Positions 19,004-28,413 are shown, counted from the stretch's first letter. The stretch: 64,000 nucleotides of DNA from Paraburkholderia sp. BL10I2N1 (GCF_004361815.1 NZ_SNWA01000003.1:496001-560000); one strand, 5' to 3'. The notes: generated by a model from the sequence alone, not told the origin. Program-made: numbers and translations.

Positions 19004-19893
19004 GACGAAGGAGACCAAAGATTTTTAGCGGTGGGCGTTTCGAGCCGTTGCTCAAGATACATCGCCAGCGGCTTCAGGCGCAGCGCTATCAGATCAACAA
19101 TGGTGGCGGCCACCATCACGATGGGGGCGATCCTAGCGTCCAGTTTCCACTTTCGCATTTCAATGGCTAGAAACGAAAGCTTTTTCGCCTGTTTGACTAA
19201 CCTGTCCGCTTCCTTGAGGATGCCCTCATTGCCCGAGTGCCTACTTTTCAGCTGTGAAAGAATCTGATTAACCCGGGCGATGTGATCGACGACCTTACGC
19301 TGCGCGCTCGCTTCACCAATCGAGGCATACAGATCGGAAAGGGGTTGCAGGGCGAGGTTATGATCGAATAACCACCAGTTGACGCCATCGAACAGCAGGT
19401 TCTGGGCGTGCCGATCCGGGTTCGCCACGAGTTCGTCCCAGGCCGCCCCTTGCGGTGCAACCTCATTTTCACATACCTTTTGCCAGATATATTCCGTTCC
19501 TAGCTCACCCTCCTTCGTCCGCTGCACCGTGAATGGATCGGGTGGTTGAAACAGACTGCCGAACAGCAGGACAGGGCCATTTTTAAGGCCATTGGGGTGG
19601 TTTGGCAGTTCATCCAGGTCCGCGATCACAAGCGCCGGGTTCGGTACCGGCAATCGCAAGACCTGTGAGGCAAGACCACAAGCCAGTTCGATGTCGATCT
19701 GGGATTGGCGTGGAAGATACTTTGCGAATACGGGGATACCCGGCTCATCCAGTCCTGGCACGCCTGCGAGGCCCTTCCAGACGTGATTGAGATGGTCGCC
19801 GTAAACCTTTTCGCCGACACCCAGCAACCGGTAAATTGGCGGCCTTTGGACGAGCGTGGCTAGATCGGAGGGTAGGTCATTTCGCGTGGTCAT
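19000..19893 (-). CDS. HipA-like protein kinase-fold protein
   Basis: The 297-residue protein keeps the catalytic core of HipA-type kinases: ELVANPDRHAQNLLFDG (catalytic Asp and Asn as in HipA's DRHxxN) followed by WWLFDHNLAL, where the metal-binding Asp sits. It lacks the long N-terminal HipA subdomain and ends with a helical stretch (about 215-297) that may touch the membrane (APIVMVAATIVDLIAL). ATG 19893 is preferred because GGAAG precedes it; an upstream in-frame start would add 16 residues. Kinases of this class act as toxins or in phage defence by phosphorylating host proteins. Function here is inferred from the motif. Confidence 0.65.
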   Translation of the reverse strand: MTTRNDLPSDLATLVQRPPIYRLLGVGEKVYGDHLNHVWKGLAGVPGLDEPGIPVFAKYLPRQSQIDIELACGLASQVLRLPVPNPALVIADLDELPNHPNGLKNGPVLLFGSLFQPPDPFTVQRTKEGELGTEYIWQKVCENEVAPQGAAWDELVANPDRHAQNLLFDGVNWWLFDHNLALQPLSDLYASIGEASAQRKVVDHIARVNQILSQLKSRHSGNEGILKEADRLVKQAKKLSFLAIEMRKWKLDARIAPIVMVAATIVDLIALRLKPLAMYLEQRLETPTAKNLWSPSS

Positions 19894-20133
19894 AGTCTTC
19901 CGCGTGCCATTCGCTCGGGGGTGTATGCTACTGCCATTCATATTTTGCCATCAATGCTCCGCAATCGGACGACGGGTGGCAGATCGACCGGGGTTTGTAA
20001 TCGGCGTCGTCCCGTAACGGCGCCAGCGCGCCCGGGATCGTGCGGACGTCCTGTCGACAGAGATAGCGATCTGCGTGCATGGGTTGGCTGCATCGTCATC
20101 GCTCGGAAGATCTGATCGCGAAGTGTGCTCAGG

Positions 20134-21070
20134 CTAATCCATTTGACGGTGCTTCGGAAGGTGCGGCCGTTCGCATTGATCGACTCGATGATCACGTGCT
20201 GACCGCTCGCTTCGGCGATCGCACGCACAGTGCGCTGGCCGTAATGCATCAGCGCGCCTATGAGCGCACAGGCTGGGCCCTTTCGCCCGGCTCCTCCTGC
20301 CCGCGTTTTCCCGACGCGAGTTTCCTTTTCCATCGGGCCTAGGCCCGCTTCCTCCGCCGTGCCGTCGTTTTGCTGGATGGCGCCGAGGGAACCGGGACCT
20401 AGCGTGTCGGCCCGGTGTTCGCGCCGGACGGGCTACGGGGGTGCGTGCGGCAATGGTCCTCGCGCAATCTGGGTGAGCATGGTTGGCGCTGGATTCGCGT
20501 CGAGCAGCCAACTGTTCCTGCAACATCACGTTCGTCGCCTGTACGGCATCGAGCCGCCCCTGCAGCATGCCCGCCTGATGGCGCGCGTCACCGAATTGGA
20601 TCTACAGCGCCTCGACCGCCCCGCGATGCTCCGCCTCGCGCCGGTCGGCCAGCTTCGTCGTCTCGTCGGCTTCGTTCTGCAGGCTTCACGACGGCGCTGC
20701 GCTCGCGATCGGTCTCCAGCAGCGCGCGCTTTTCCGTGGCACGCAGGCACTCTTCGGCACGCTCCGCCGTTTCCCGCAGATTCGCGAGGTCCCGCGAAAA
20801 CCCCTCCCGCACCTTTTCAAACTCACGGTCGCGCGCCGCCGCCTCGGCCTTCAGGTGGCTGACCTCCGCCTCGAGCGCCTGCCGCGCGACGTGGCCCTCG
20901 GCCTGCGCCTTCTCGAGCGGGCGGACCTCGACCTGCGCGGCGAGCAGCGCCGCGGTGCGCTGTTCCGGTGCCACTTCCGTGCGTTCGGTTCGCTGCGGAC
21001 ATGCAAACGCGTTATCGGCATTGTTCCGCGGCTCTTGAATTTGACGAACGTGCGGGTGCGCTGTGTTCAT
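20134..21070 (-). pseudogene. Decayed coiled-coil protein of the TnpT/KfrA type
   Basis: The reverse strand starts with MNTAHPHVRQI and continues as a long coiled coil (KAEAAARDREFEKVREGFSR, LANLRETAERAEECLRATEK). The frame then breaks near 20685. The continuation LQNEADETTKLADRREAEHR is one frame away and hits a TAG at 20600-20602, after which IQFGDARHQAGMLQGRLDAV carries on. With one base restored and TAG read as CAG, a single coiled-coil protein appears. It resembles in style the intact protein at 22536-23489. It is probably an old second copy of a transposon accessory gene. The sequence between 19.9 and 20.13 kb shows nothing reliable. Confidence 0.7.
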
Positions 21071-21188
21071 CGGCAGACCGGACTATGCTGGGTACGACAG
21101 CGCGGCCGCCCGGCAAGCCCGGGTATCGCGACGCGGCGTCGGGAGATCATCGGCGGGTGATCGGTAGAGGGGCGATATTTTGCCCGCG

Positions 21189-22358
21189 TCAAGAGTCGGG
21201 TCGAACTGTATCGACTTGCTCCCGCACGGTTTCGGTGTGTCGCCGGTCATCTTCCACGTGAAGATAGATGCCGGTCGTCTGGATTGATGCGTGACGCATG
21301 TTCTTCTGGATGAAGCGCAGGTCGGTGCCGGCGTCGGCCTGATGAGTAGCGGCGCTGTGACGCAACCAGTGAGTCGAGGCGCGTCGCAGCTTTGCTGCGC
21401 CCGCTGAATCACTCGCTTCAAGCATCCCGGCGGCCCGTCTAAACACTTCCTTGACGATGAGGTAGACCGCCGACGGCGTCAGATGTCTGCACGGGTCGCC
21501 GGCGACGCTCATCAGCGCGGCCGTGGTCTCGTTCCCCGACGGCGTTGGCGCCAGTCCGTGAAAAACCCGGTACCGCGCCAGGTCCGCCATCAGCGCGGCG
21601 CTCACCGGCACCTCCCCTTCGGTGCCACCCTTCCCGACCACGTGCAGCCACCACCTGCCGCGCCGCGGATAGAAGTCCGCTGCCTTTGCATTCGCCGCCT
21701 CCGAGACCCGCAGCCCTGTGTGATATAGCAGGCGGATCAGCCAGCGGCTGCGCTCGTAGTGCTGATGATCGCGCGCGGTCAGCCGCGGCCACTGCTCGAC
21801 GCTGGCGAGCACGTGGTCCCAGAGCGCGTGATCCAGATACCGTTCGACCCGCCGCGTACGTCGGGCTGCAGTGCCGGTCCGGCGGCGCAGCGCCAGTGGA
21901 TTGCCAGCCAGATAACCGGCGCTGACCAGATACGTCAGCAGGCCCGACACGATGCCAAGCGCCTGATGCTGGCTGCGCTCCGACAGCGGCCCGTCAAAGA
22001 GGCGCCGCGTGCCGCCCCGCCGCGGCAGGGTTGGATCCGCCCAGTCGCCGGTCGGCGCCGCGAGAAACTGCTCGTACAGCACAAAGTCCTCGCGCGTCAG
22101 GCTCGAGAGTGGCTTGCCCAGCGCCTGCGTGGCCCACAGCAGCAGGCGTACCGCTTCCTTGCGGTAGCTGCGCAATGTGTGGGGCGAACCGGCATATTCC
22201 GCGAGCCACAGGCGCACCGCCTCGACGTCGCTGTCCGCGGCGATCTGCCGGTGCCCGCCGCGTGCGCGGTTGACACCGTTGTGCCCGTCGAGAGCGGCCG
22301 GCAGCACAAGGGAAAAGATCGGTTCTGGTGATTCTGGGGCTGCAGCGGGCAGGTTCAT
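21189..22358 (-). CDS. tnpS: Tyrosine recombinase, probably TnpS-type cointegrate resolvase
   Basis: The 389-residue protein has an N-terminal SAM-like DNA-binding domain (AVRLWLAEYAGSPHTLRSYR) and a full catalytic domain: Arg in HTGLRVSEAANAK, Lys in VVGKGG, His-x-x-Arg in HWLRHSAATH, His in RHASIQTTGIY and the Tyr nucleophile in that same segment. Tn4651-type Tn3 transposons resolve cointegrates with such a recombinase (TnpS), divergent from a coiled-coil helper (TnpT), with the recombination site between them. The arrangement here is the same: divergent partner at 22536 and a 177-base intergenic region with a palindromic core. A generic integrase is the alternative. Confidence 0.82.
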   Translation of the reverse strand: MNLPAAAPESPEPIFSLVLPAALDGHNGVNRARGGHRQIAADSDVEAVRLWLAEYAGSPHTLRSYRKEAVRLLLWATQALGKPLSSLTREDFVLYEQFLAAPTGDWADPTLPRRGGTRRLFDGPLSERSQHQALGIVSGLLTYLVSAGYLAGNPLALRRRTGTAARRTRRVERYLDHALWDHVLASVEQWPRLTARDHQHYERSRWLIRLLYHTGLRVSEAANAKAADFYPRRGRWWLHVVGKGGTEGEVPVSAALMADLARYRVFHGLAPTPSGNETTAALMSVAGDPCRHLTPSAVYLIVKEVFRRAAGMLEASDSAGAAKLRRASTHWLRHSAATHQADAGTDLRFIQKNMRHASIQTTGIYLHVEDDRRHTETVREQVDTVRPDS

Positions 22359-22535
22359 GGTGTGACGCGTTTTGAAGTGGGTGTTTGGCAGCGTACACGA
22401 TCAGAACTTGCGATTATGCGCCTTATCGTAAATTTCTTGCCTGTATCGTTATGTATATAACGTAATACGTAGATATACGATTATACTTGCCGGCAAAACT
22501 CCACTCCCTCGACCACTTCACGGTGAAATCCACTC
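22359..22535. promoter_or_regulatory. Candidate recombination site (rst-like) and divergent promoters between tnpS and tnpT
   Basis: This AT-rich gap contains a perfect palindrome, CGTTAT-GTAT-ATAACG (22447-22462), flanked by inverted TATCGT/ATACGA-type sequences and two CTTGCC copies. Tyrosine-recombinase cores have this form (short inverted arms around a small spacer). Its position between divergent tnpS and tnpT is where Tn4651 has its resolution site. Function is inferred from layout. Confidence 0.6.
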
Positions 22536-23489
22536 ATGAGCCGCATCAGCGACACCCGCATCCGCACCCGCGATGCCGCCACGCGCTTGGTCGCTGCCGG
22601 CCGGTGCCCGCACGAGCTCACCGTCGACCTCATCTACGCGGAGATCCGCCAGGGCAGCCGCACCACGATCAACGACGAGCTCAAGCTCTGGAAGGATGAG
22701 CAGGCGCGCCACGACGCGCTCGCTGCGGCGCTGCCGCCCCCGGTTGCCAATGCGATGCTTTCGCTCTGGGCGCTCGCCGTTGAGCACGGCGAACAGGTGT
22801 TCGCACAGCGCGGTGAAGAGCTCGAGCGCGAAGCGACCGACGCCACGGCACGCGCAGAGTCGTCGGAGACTGCTCATGCGGCGCTCGAGGCCCAAGCGCA
22901 AACGCTGCGCGCGCAACTCGAGGACCGAGAGGTGCGGCTCGCCGCGGCGACAGCTGAGCTCGCGCGCGCCCAGGCTGAGCACGACACGGCCGTCCGCGAG
23001 GTACAGACTGTCGCAGCCGGGCGAGATGCCGCGCGCGCCAACGCGGAGGAAGCCCTGCGTGCGGCGCGGGCTACACATATGCGCGAGCTCGAGACGCTGC
23101 GCGCCGAACACGCTGAGCGCGAAGCCGCCCTGCGCGTGCAGATCGACCAGGCAACTGCGCGGCTCGAAGGTGTGCAAAAGCGCGTCATGCTGCAAACCGA
23201 GGAGGCGCGCGATGCGCAGCGCCGCGCGGAAGCGGCGCTGGCCAAGATCCAGCAGCGCAACGAACAGCTCGTCGGCGACGTGCAGCGGCTCACGGCTGAG
23301 GCGGGCGAGCAGCGGCGCCTGGCCGAACGGCACGAAAAGCAACTCGCGGGCGTTATGGACGAGGCGCGCGAACTGCGGCGCGAGCGTGACGCGCTCGCCC
23401 AGCAGGTCGCGCTGCTGCAAGGACAGCTCAACGCGCGAGCCGAGCCCGCGCCGACGCGGGCGACGAGGCGTTCCCGTCAAGCAACCTGA
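22536..23489 (+). CDS. tnpT: Coiled-coil DNA-binding protein with KfrA-type N-terminus (TnpT-like)
   Basis: The 317-residue protein starts with a KfrA_N-like helix-turn-helix domain (about 1-120; TVDLIYAEIRQGSRTTINDE). From about 115 on it is a nearly continuous Ala/Glu/Arg-rich coiled coil (AQTLRAQLEDREVRLAAATA and similar). KfrA proteins bind DNA and organise it. TnpT of Tn4651-type transposons is a coiled-coil helper that binds the resolution site. Divergent placement from the tyrosine recombinase supports TnpT. It is followed directly by a tnpA 3' fragment on the same strand. The basic C-terminus (TRATRRSRQAT) may aid DNA contact. Confidence 0.8.
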   Translation: MSRISDTRIRTRDAATRLVAAGRCPHELTVDLIYAEIRQGSRTTINDELKLWKDEQARHDALAAALPPPVANAMLSLWALAVEHGEQVFAQRGEELEREATDATARAESSETAHAALEAQAQTLRAQLEDREVRLAAATAELARAQAEHDTAVREVQTVAAGRDAARANAEEALRAARATHMRELETLRAEHAEREAALRVQIDQATARLEGVQKRVMLQTEEARDAQRRAEAALAKIQQRNEQLVGDVQRLTAEAGEQRRLAERHEKQLAGVMDEARELRRERDALAQQVALLQGQLNARAEPAPTRATRRSRQAT

Positions 23490-23706
23490 CGGTGCGACAC
23501 ACAGCCTCTACAACGTGCAGTGGATGTCGCGCAAACTGAAGGGGTTGCAGGGGAAGGGCCACCCGGTCGACGCCGAGGTGCTCCAGGCGCTGTCGCCTTA
23601 CCGCAGGGACCACATCAACCGGCTCGGATCCTGTCTGCTGGATCTTCAGCGGAAGGTCCCGCCGCTCGATCCATCGATCGATTTCGGCTTTGAATCAGCC
23701 GCTTAA
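23490..23706 (+). pseudogene. 3' end of a Tn3-family transposase gene
   Basis: About 70 codons match the extreme C-terminus of Tn3-family TnpA proteins: YNVQWMSRKLKGLQGKGHPV, then LQALSPYRRDHINRLGSCLL and a stop at 23704-23706. Intact transposases have the same ending, for example the one at 37836-40832 (NTIYMEAVLKQLRSEGYPV, then ARLSPLIHDHANMLGRYSF). Everything before the final 70 residues is gone and the fragment abuts tnpT, so a deletion removed most of tnpA. The neighbouring tnpS/tnpT therefore belong to a crippled transposon. Confidence 0.8.
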
Positions 23707-23801
23707 GCCGATTTTGGCGAAAATTTCACGATCCCGCCCGACCCTCCACTGCGGGTACGCCTTGCGGGAGCTCGATTCCCGATGTGGAGAATAAACCGGT
23801 C

Positions 23802-23893
23802 GGCTATTTTTGCTGCAGTACACCCCCTGAAAGCCAAGCCTGGCAGCGGTTTTCGGAGGATTTTCAGGTTTCGGGGGATGGGCAAAAATAGCC
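23802..23893. repeat. Facing inverted repeats that look like two Tn3-type ends
   Basis: On the reverse strand from 23827, GGGGG-TGTACTGCAG-CAAAAATAGCC. On the forward strand from 23873, GGGGG-ATGGG-CAAAAATAGCC. The 11-base core is identical and inverted. The first lies 96-121 bases after the tnpA stop, the usual place for a Tn3 right end. The second could be the left end of another element to its right or part of a hairpin. Confidence 0.5.
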
Positions 23894-24470
23894 TTCCACC
23901 TCGCCCCGACGGCCAAAGCCATAAGTAAAGCGGACCCATCATCGTCTTTTTTATTGCTTTACCCGCTCCACGTTCTACCCGACAGTAACCTCAGCGGGCC
24001 GCCACGGCAGCTTGCAGCCGAAACGCGATTGATCAGTGCTGACGGCTACCTACGACAATGATGACCTGCATAGCAGAAAATCTGCGGGTCCGGGAGACGA
24101 GACGATGAGTCATGTGGAAGCTTAATCAACTACCGGCTTACGAAGTCAGGGCCATTCACTTCGGCCGACACACGGCCGGCCCGGCCATGGGCATATCACC
24201 TTGCTGCGATCTCTGTTAATGACGCTGGATTTATTGCGTCATCGCGATGCACGCCTGCAGGGACCTCTCGAACAGGTGATGCCTAACTGGGAATTAAGGA
24301 ACACCGAAAACCATACCGCTCCGGCAAGTTTCACCATTCCAAATATCAAAGATATCGATGTTTTATTATCTAAATTATCAGAAAGACAAGGCATCGAGAT
24401 GAAGACTTCAATTAATGATTAGATCCCGGATAGCTTTTTATATTTAACCGACATTAATACTGGATTCGAT
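23894..24470. other. Gap before the DMSP genes, AT-rich towards the right
   Basis: No recognised gene. One small frame, 24201-24422 (73 codons, +), could be coding but matches nothing I know and lacks a clear ribosome-binding site. Base composition falls sharply after about 24290, so this may be the promoter region of the following alcohol dehydrogenase gene or an island edge. Confidence 0.4.
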
Positions 24471-25628
24471 ATGTCTAACCATGTGATTTTGCCGCGCATC
24501 CTTCAGGTCGGCGCCAACGCCAGCGAGACAGTTCCCGCGGTTCTGGCGACTCTCGGCTGCAGTCGACCTCTGATCATCACCGACAAGATGATGGTGCAGC
24601 TGGGCTATGCCGGGCGCATTCAGGAAAATCTCGCCGCCAATGGCATGACAGCCGAAATTTTCGCTGATACGGTCCCCGAGCCCACGGTTGACTCGATTCG
24701 AGCTGGCGTGGAGAAGGCTCGCGCAGGAGACTACGACAGCATCATTGCACTGGGCGGCGGCAGTCCGATCGACAGCGCCAAGGCGATTGGCATTCTTGCC
24801 AGGCATGGTGGAGAAATGCGCGACTATAAGTTTCCGCGCATTGTTACCGAGGTTGGGTTGCCCATTATCGCGGTGCCCACCACTGCGGGAACCGGCTCGG
24901 AAGTGACGCGTTTCACGATCATCACTGACGCGCAGAACGACGAAAAAATGCTCTGCGTGGGCATCGGCTTCATGCCCGTGGCAGCCTTGGTCGACTACGA
25001 CCTGACCCTCAGCCTGCCGCCGCGCGTCACCGCCGATACGGGTATTGATGCGCTGACCCACGCGATCGAGGCCTACGTCAGCCAGAAAGCCAACCTGTAC
25101 AGCGACAGTCAGGCCCTGGCGGCCATGCGCTTGATTGGCCCGAACCTGCGTAAAGCCTATCGATCCGGCCGGGATACAGCCGCCCGCGAAGCCCTGATGC
25201 TCGGTTCGACGCTCGCCGGTGTGGCGTTTTCCGCTGCGTCCGTGGCGCTGGTACACGGCATGAGTCGACCGATCGGCGCCTTTTTCCACGTTCCCCATGG
25301 GCTGTCCAACGCCATGCTGCTGCCCAGTGTGACCGCGTTCTCGATCCCGGCGGCGGAAGAACGCTACGCTGATTGCGCTCGTGCCATGGGCGTGGCCGAC
25401 AGGCAGGACAGTACGCAGGCCGCCAATGCCAGGTTGCTCGCTGAATTGCGGTCGATCAACGATGACCTTCAGGTGCCGACGCCCGAACAATTTGGTATCG
25501 ACCGCGAGCGCTTCTTCAGCTTAATGCCGACCATGGCACAGCAGGCTCTGGCCTCCGGCTCGCCTGGCAATAACCCACGCGTGCCCTCGGTCGAGGAGAT
25601 GGTCGAGCTCTACCGCGGTCTCTGGTAA
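24471..25628 (+). CDS. dddB: Iron-containing alcohol dehydrogenase, probable 3-hydroxypropionate dehydrogenase DddB
   Basis: The 385-residue protein is a group III (Fe) alcohol dehydrogenase. It shows the NAD motif ALGGGSPIDSAKAIG, PTTAGTGSEVTRF, and the metal-ligand segments TGIDALTHAIEAYVS and LVHGMSRPIGAFFHVPHG. In DMSP clusters this family (DddB) oxidises 3-hydroxypropionate to malonate semialdehyde. It is followed 152 bases later by a methylmalonate/malonate-semialdehyde dehydrogenase, as in known ddd clusters, and dddD is 8 kb away. Family is certain; the substrate is inferred from neighbours. Confidence 0.85.
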   Translation: MSNHVILPRILQVGANASETVPAVLATLGCSRPLIITDKMMVQLGYAGRIQENLAANGMTAEIFADTVPEPTVDSIRAGVEKARAGDYDSIIALGGGSPIDSAKAIGILARHGGEMRDYKFPRIVTEVGLPIIAVPTTAGTGSEVTRFTIITDAQNDEKMLCVGIGFMPVAALVDYDLTLSLPPRVTADTGIDALTHAIEAYVSQKANLYSDSQALAAMRLIGPNLRKAYRSGRDTAAREALMLGSTLAGVAFSAASVALVHGMSRPIGAFFHVPHGLSNAMLLPSVTAFSIPAAEERYADCARAMGVADRQDSTQAANARLLAELRSINDDLQVPTPEQFGIDRERFFSLMPTMAQQALASGSPGNNPRVPSVEEMVELYRGLW

Positions 25629-25780
25629 GCGAATACCAAAAAAACCGCATCTGATCTATCGAAGTCAAGGTCGTTCAGATGCGACAACAACAACTCTTGG
25701 CGTCGGGAAGCAGAACCCTATTCCCATCGCCCCTTTTTGCGGCCCTTAGAGCCTGTTCCGATCCCAGCAAGGAGTATGAA

Positions 25781-27292
25781 ATGCAGCCCTTCAACGACGA
25801 CGCAGACGTGGTTCACTTCATCAACGGTCGCCGCGTGCCAGGCTCAGGCACTCGAAAGCAGCCGATATTCAACCCCGCGACCGGTTCTCCGGCACGCATG
25901 CTGCACCTCGGCGACGCGTCCGACGTAAGTGCCGCCGCAGCGTCAGGGACACAGGCGTTCCAGGGATGGAGCAATACGCCACCCATCCGTCGCGCGCGCG
26001 TCATGCGCCGCTTTCTCGAACTGATGAACCAGCACAAGGACGAGCTGGCAACGATCATGACCGCCGAGCATGGAAAAGTGTTCAGCGATGCGCAAGGCGA
26101 AGTGGCACGGGGCATCGATGTGATCGAGTTTGCCTGCGGCATTCCGCAATTGCTGAAGGGTGACCATACGGAACAGGTGTCGACCGACATCGACAACTGG
26201 ACGACCCGGCAACCACTCGGCGTTGTCGCGGGAATCACGCCTTTCAACTTTCCGTGCATGGTTCCTTGCTGGATGTTTCCGATCGCGATCGCCGCAGGCA
26301 ATGCGTTCATTCTGAAGCCCAGCGAGCGTGATCCCTCAGCGTCGCTCTACATGGCCCGCCTGCTGCAGGAAGCCGGGTTGCCTGACGGCGTGTTCAACGT
26401 CGTGCAGGGGGACAAGGTAGTCGTGGATGCTCTGCTCGAGCATCCTGACGTAAAAGCGATCAGTTTCGTCGGTTCGACGCCGATTGCCAACTACATCTAC
26501 GAGACGGGGGCAAAGCACGGAAAACGGATCCAGGCGCTTGGCGGAGCGAAGAATCACATGGTTGTGATGCCCGACGCTGACATTGATCAAGCCGTCGACG
26601 CCTTGGTCGGCGCAGGCTACGGCTCCGCGGGGGAACGGTGCATGGCGATCTCGGTCGCAGTCCTCGTAGGCGACGTTGCGGACAAGCTGATTCCGCGGCT
26701 CGCTGATCGAGCACGCTCCGTAATAGTAAAGAACGGCATGGAGCCCGACGCCGAGATGGGGCCGATCGTCACACGTCAGGCGCTGGAACGCATTGAAAAC
26801 TACATCGCGATTGGCGTCGAAGAAGGCGCGTCGCTGGTTGTCGATGGACGTGGCCTCAAGGTTCCGGGGCACGAGGAAGGCTTTTTTACCGGTGCCACGT
26901 TGTTCGACCACGTCACACCCGAGATGCGCATCTATCAAGAGGAAATCTTCGGACCGGTGCTGTCCTGCGTCCGTGCGAAGGACTTTACAGAGGCCGTCGA
27001 CCTGGTCAACGCGCACGAATTCGGCAATGGCGTCGCCTGTTACACTCGCGATGGACACATCGCGCGCGAGTTCGGCCGGAGAATTGAGGTGGGAATGGTT
27101 GGCATCAACGTACCGATCCCGGTACCGATGGCGTGGCACGGATTTGGCGGCTGGAAGCGCAGCTTGTTTGGTGACACGCACGCGTATGGCGAGGAAGGCG
27201 TCCGGTTCTATACGCGTCAGAAGTCAATCATGCAACGCTGGCCGGAGAGTATCGAGCAAGGTGCCGAATTCGCGATGCCGACGGCGAGGTAG
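25781..27292 (+). CDS. dddC: CoA-acylating (methyl)malonate-semialdehyde dehydrogenase, probable DddC
   Basis: This aldehyde dehydrogenase (503 residues) has the MmsA-type signature [11 protein letters not shown] with the catalytic Cys at about 287, [20 protein letters not shown] and [16 protein letters not shown]. MmsA enzymes turn malonate or methylmalonate semialdehyde into acetyl- or propionyl-CoA with NAD and CoA. In ddd clusters DddC does this for the malonate semialdehyde formed by DddB. ATG 25781 is chosen because GGAG sits six bases upstream; the frame is open from 25679 but the extra 34 residues do not resemble the family. A hairpin follows the stop. Confidence 0.88.
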   Translation: MQPFNDDADVVHFINGRRVPGSGTRKQPIFNPATGSPARMLHLGDASDVSAAAASGTQAFQGWSNTPPIRRARVMRRFLELMNQHKDELATIMTAEHGKVFSDAQGEVARGIDVIEFACGIPQLLKGDHTEQVSTDIDNWTTRQPLGVVAGITPFNFPCMVPCWMFPIAIAAGNAFILKPSERDPSASLYMARLLQEAGLPDGVFNVVQGDKVVVDALLEHPDVKAISFVGSTPIANYIYETGAKHGKRIQALGGAKNHMVVMPDADIDQAVDALVGAGYGSAGERCMAISVAVLVGDVADKLIPRLADRARSVIVKNGMEPDAEMGPIVTRQALERIENYIAIGVEEGASLVVDGRGLKVPGHEEGFFTGATLFDHVTPEMRIYQEEIFGPVLSCVRAKDFTEAVDLVNAHEFGNGVACYTRDGHIAREFGRRIEVGMVGINVPIPVPMAWHGFGGWKRSLFGDTHAYGEEGVRFYTRQKSIMQRWPESIEQGAEFAMPTAR

Positions 27293-27318
27293 TCTTTCCA
27301 CTGCAAAACCCGCTACAG

Positions 27319-27348
27319 CTCCCGTGCTGTCACATCCCGGCACGGGAG
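27319..27348. terminator. Hairpin between convergent dddC and acuI
   Basis: CTCCCGTGC (27319-27327) pairs perfectly with GCACGGGAG (27340-27348) around a 12-base loop. It lies between two genes that point at each other, a natural place for a bidirectional terminator. No T-run follows on either strand, so it is an imperfect example. Confidence 0.55.
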
Positions 27349-27405
27349 AACACACCACCGGTCCTGAAGTCGCAGGCCTTCAAATCCGAACGGAAGCGCC
27401 CGGCA

Positions 27406-28413
27406 TCATGCGCTGCGGCAAATGTCGACAACCGTTCGACCCCTCAGCTTTCCATCCATCATTTGCACGGCTGCCTCCGGCACGTCGTGCAACGCTATTC
27501 GGTGCGTGAGTTCGGCGAGCTTTGCTCGATCCAGATCCGCAGCGAGCCGATTCCACGCTGTCTGACGATGAGCGATCGGACACATGACCGAGTCGATGCC
27601 CAGCAGTTTTATACCGCGCAGAATGAAAGGCGCAACGTTCGCCGGGAACTCCATGCCTTGCGCGAGACCACATGCCGTTACGACGCCGCCATATTTCGTC
27701 TGTGCGCATGCGTTGGCAAGCGTATGCGAGCCGACAGAATCCACAACCGCCGCCCAGCGCTCTTTCTGCAACGGCTTGCCGGTTGCCGACAGCGTGTCCC
27801 GATCGACCACATCGGCGGCGCCGATACGCTTCAGAAAATGCGCCTGCTCCGGCTTGCCCGTCGACGCCACGACCGTAAATCCCCAACTGCTCAATAGCGA
27901 GATTGCCACGCTGCCCACCCCGCCGCTCGCGCCGGTCACGAGCACTTCACCGTCGGCCGGCTTGACACCGGCCTGTTCCAGCGCAAGGCAGGATAGCATC
28001 GCCGTGTAACCGGCCGTCCCGATTGCCATGCTTTCGGCCGTTGATAGTCCCTGCGGTACCGCAATCAGCCAGTCGGCCTTCAGGCGGGCTTTCTCTGCGA
28101 GGCACCCCCAGTGTGTTTCGCCGAGGCCCCATCCGTTGACGAGGACAATATCGCCCGCATTCCAGCGAGAATCTGTCGATGTCACCACCTCGCCGGCGCC
28201 ATCGATACCCGCCACCATTGGCCAGGCGCGCACGACCGGACCGCGGTTCGTGACCGCTAGCGCGTCCTTGTAGTTAAGCGTCGAGTGCGCGATACGAATG
28301 AGCACTTCGCCGGCTGCGAGGGGATGCTCGTCGAGGGTTCGGTCATCGAGGCTGGTAACCCCGGCCGAAAAACCGTTGTCATTCTGCTGCAGATAAAGGG
28401 CTGAAAAAGCCAT
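27406..28413 (-). CDS. acuI: Acrylyl-CoA reductase (NADPH), MDR superfamily
   Basis: The 335-residue zinc-free medium-chain reductase has STLNYKDALAVTNRGPVVR, PMVAGIDGAGEVV and the nucleotide-binding VTGASGGVGSVAISLLSSWG. This matches the YhdH/AcuI group that reduces acrylyl-CoA to propionyl-CoA. AcuI often travels with DMSP genes because acrylate and acrylyl-CoA are toxic. ATG 28413 is supported by AAAGAGG before it; an open frame from 28554 adds non-family residues. It is the last gene of a leftward series from dddD. A general quinone-oxidoreductase role is the alternative. Confidence 0.85.
   Translation of the reverse strand: MAFSALYLQQNDNGFSAGVTSLDDRTLDEHPLAAGEVLIRIAHSTLNYKDALAVTNRGPVVRAWPMVAGIDGAGEVVTSTDSRWNAGDIVLVNGWGLGETHWGCLAEKARLKADWLIAVPQGLSTAESMAIGTAGYTAMLSCLALEQAGVKPADGEVLVTGASGGVGSVAISLLSSWGFTVVASTGKPEQAHFLKRIGAADVVDRDTLSATGKPLQKERWAAVVDSVGSHTLANACAQTKYGGVVTACGLAQGMEFPANVAPFILRGIKLLGIDSVMCPIAHRQTAWNRLAADLDRAKLAELTHRIALHDVPEAAVQMMDGKLRGRTVVDICRSA

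Noticed and set aside
24201..24422. Confident small gene before dddB
   Set aside because: No ribosome-binding site, no recognised family and a composition break inside it; kept only as a note.
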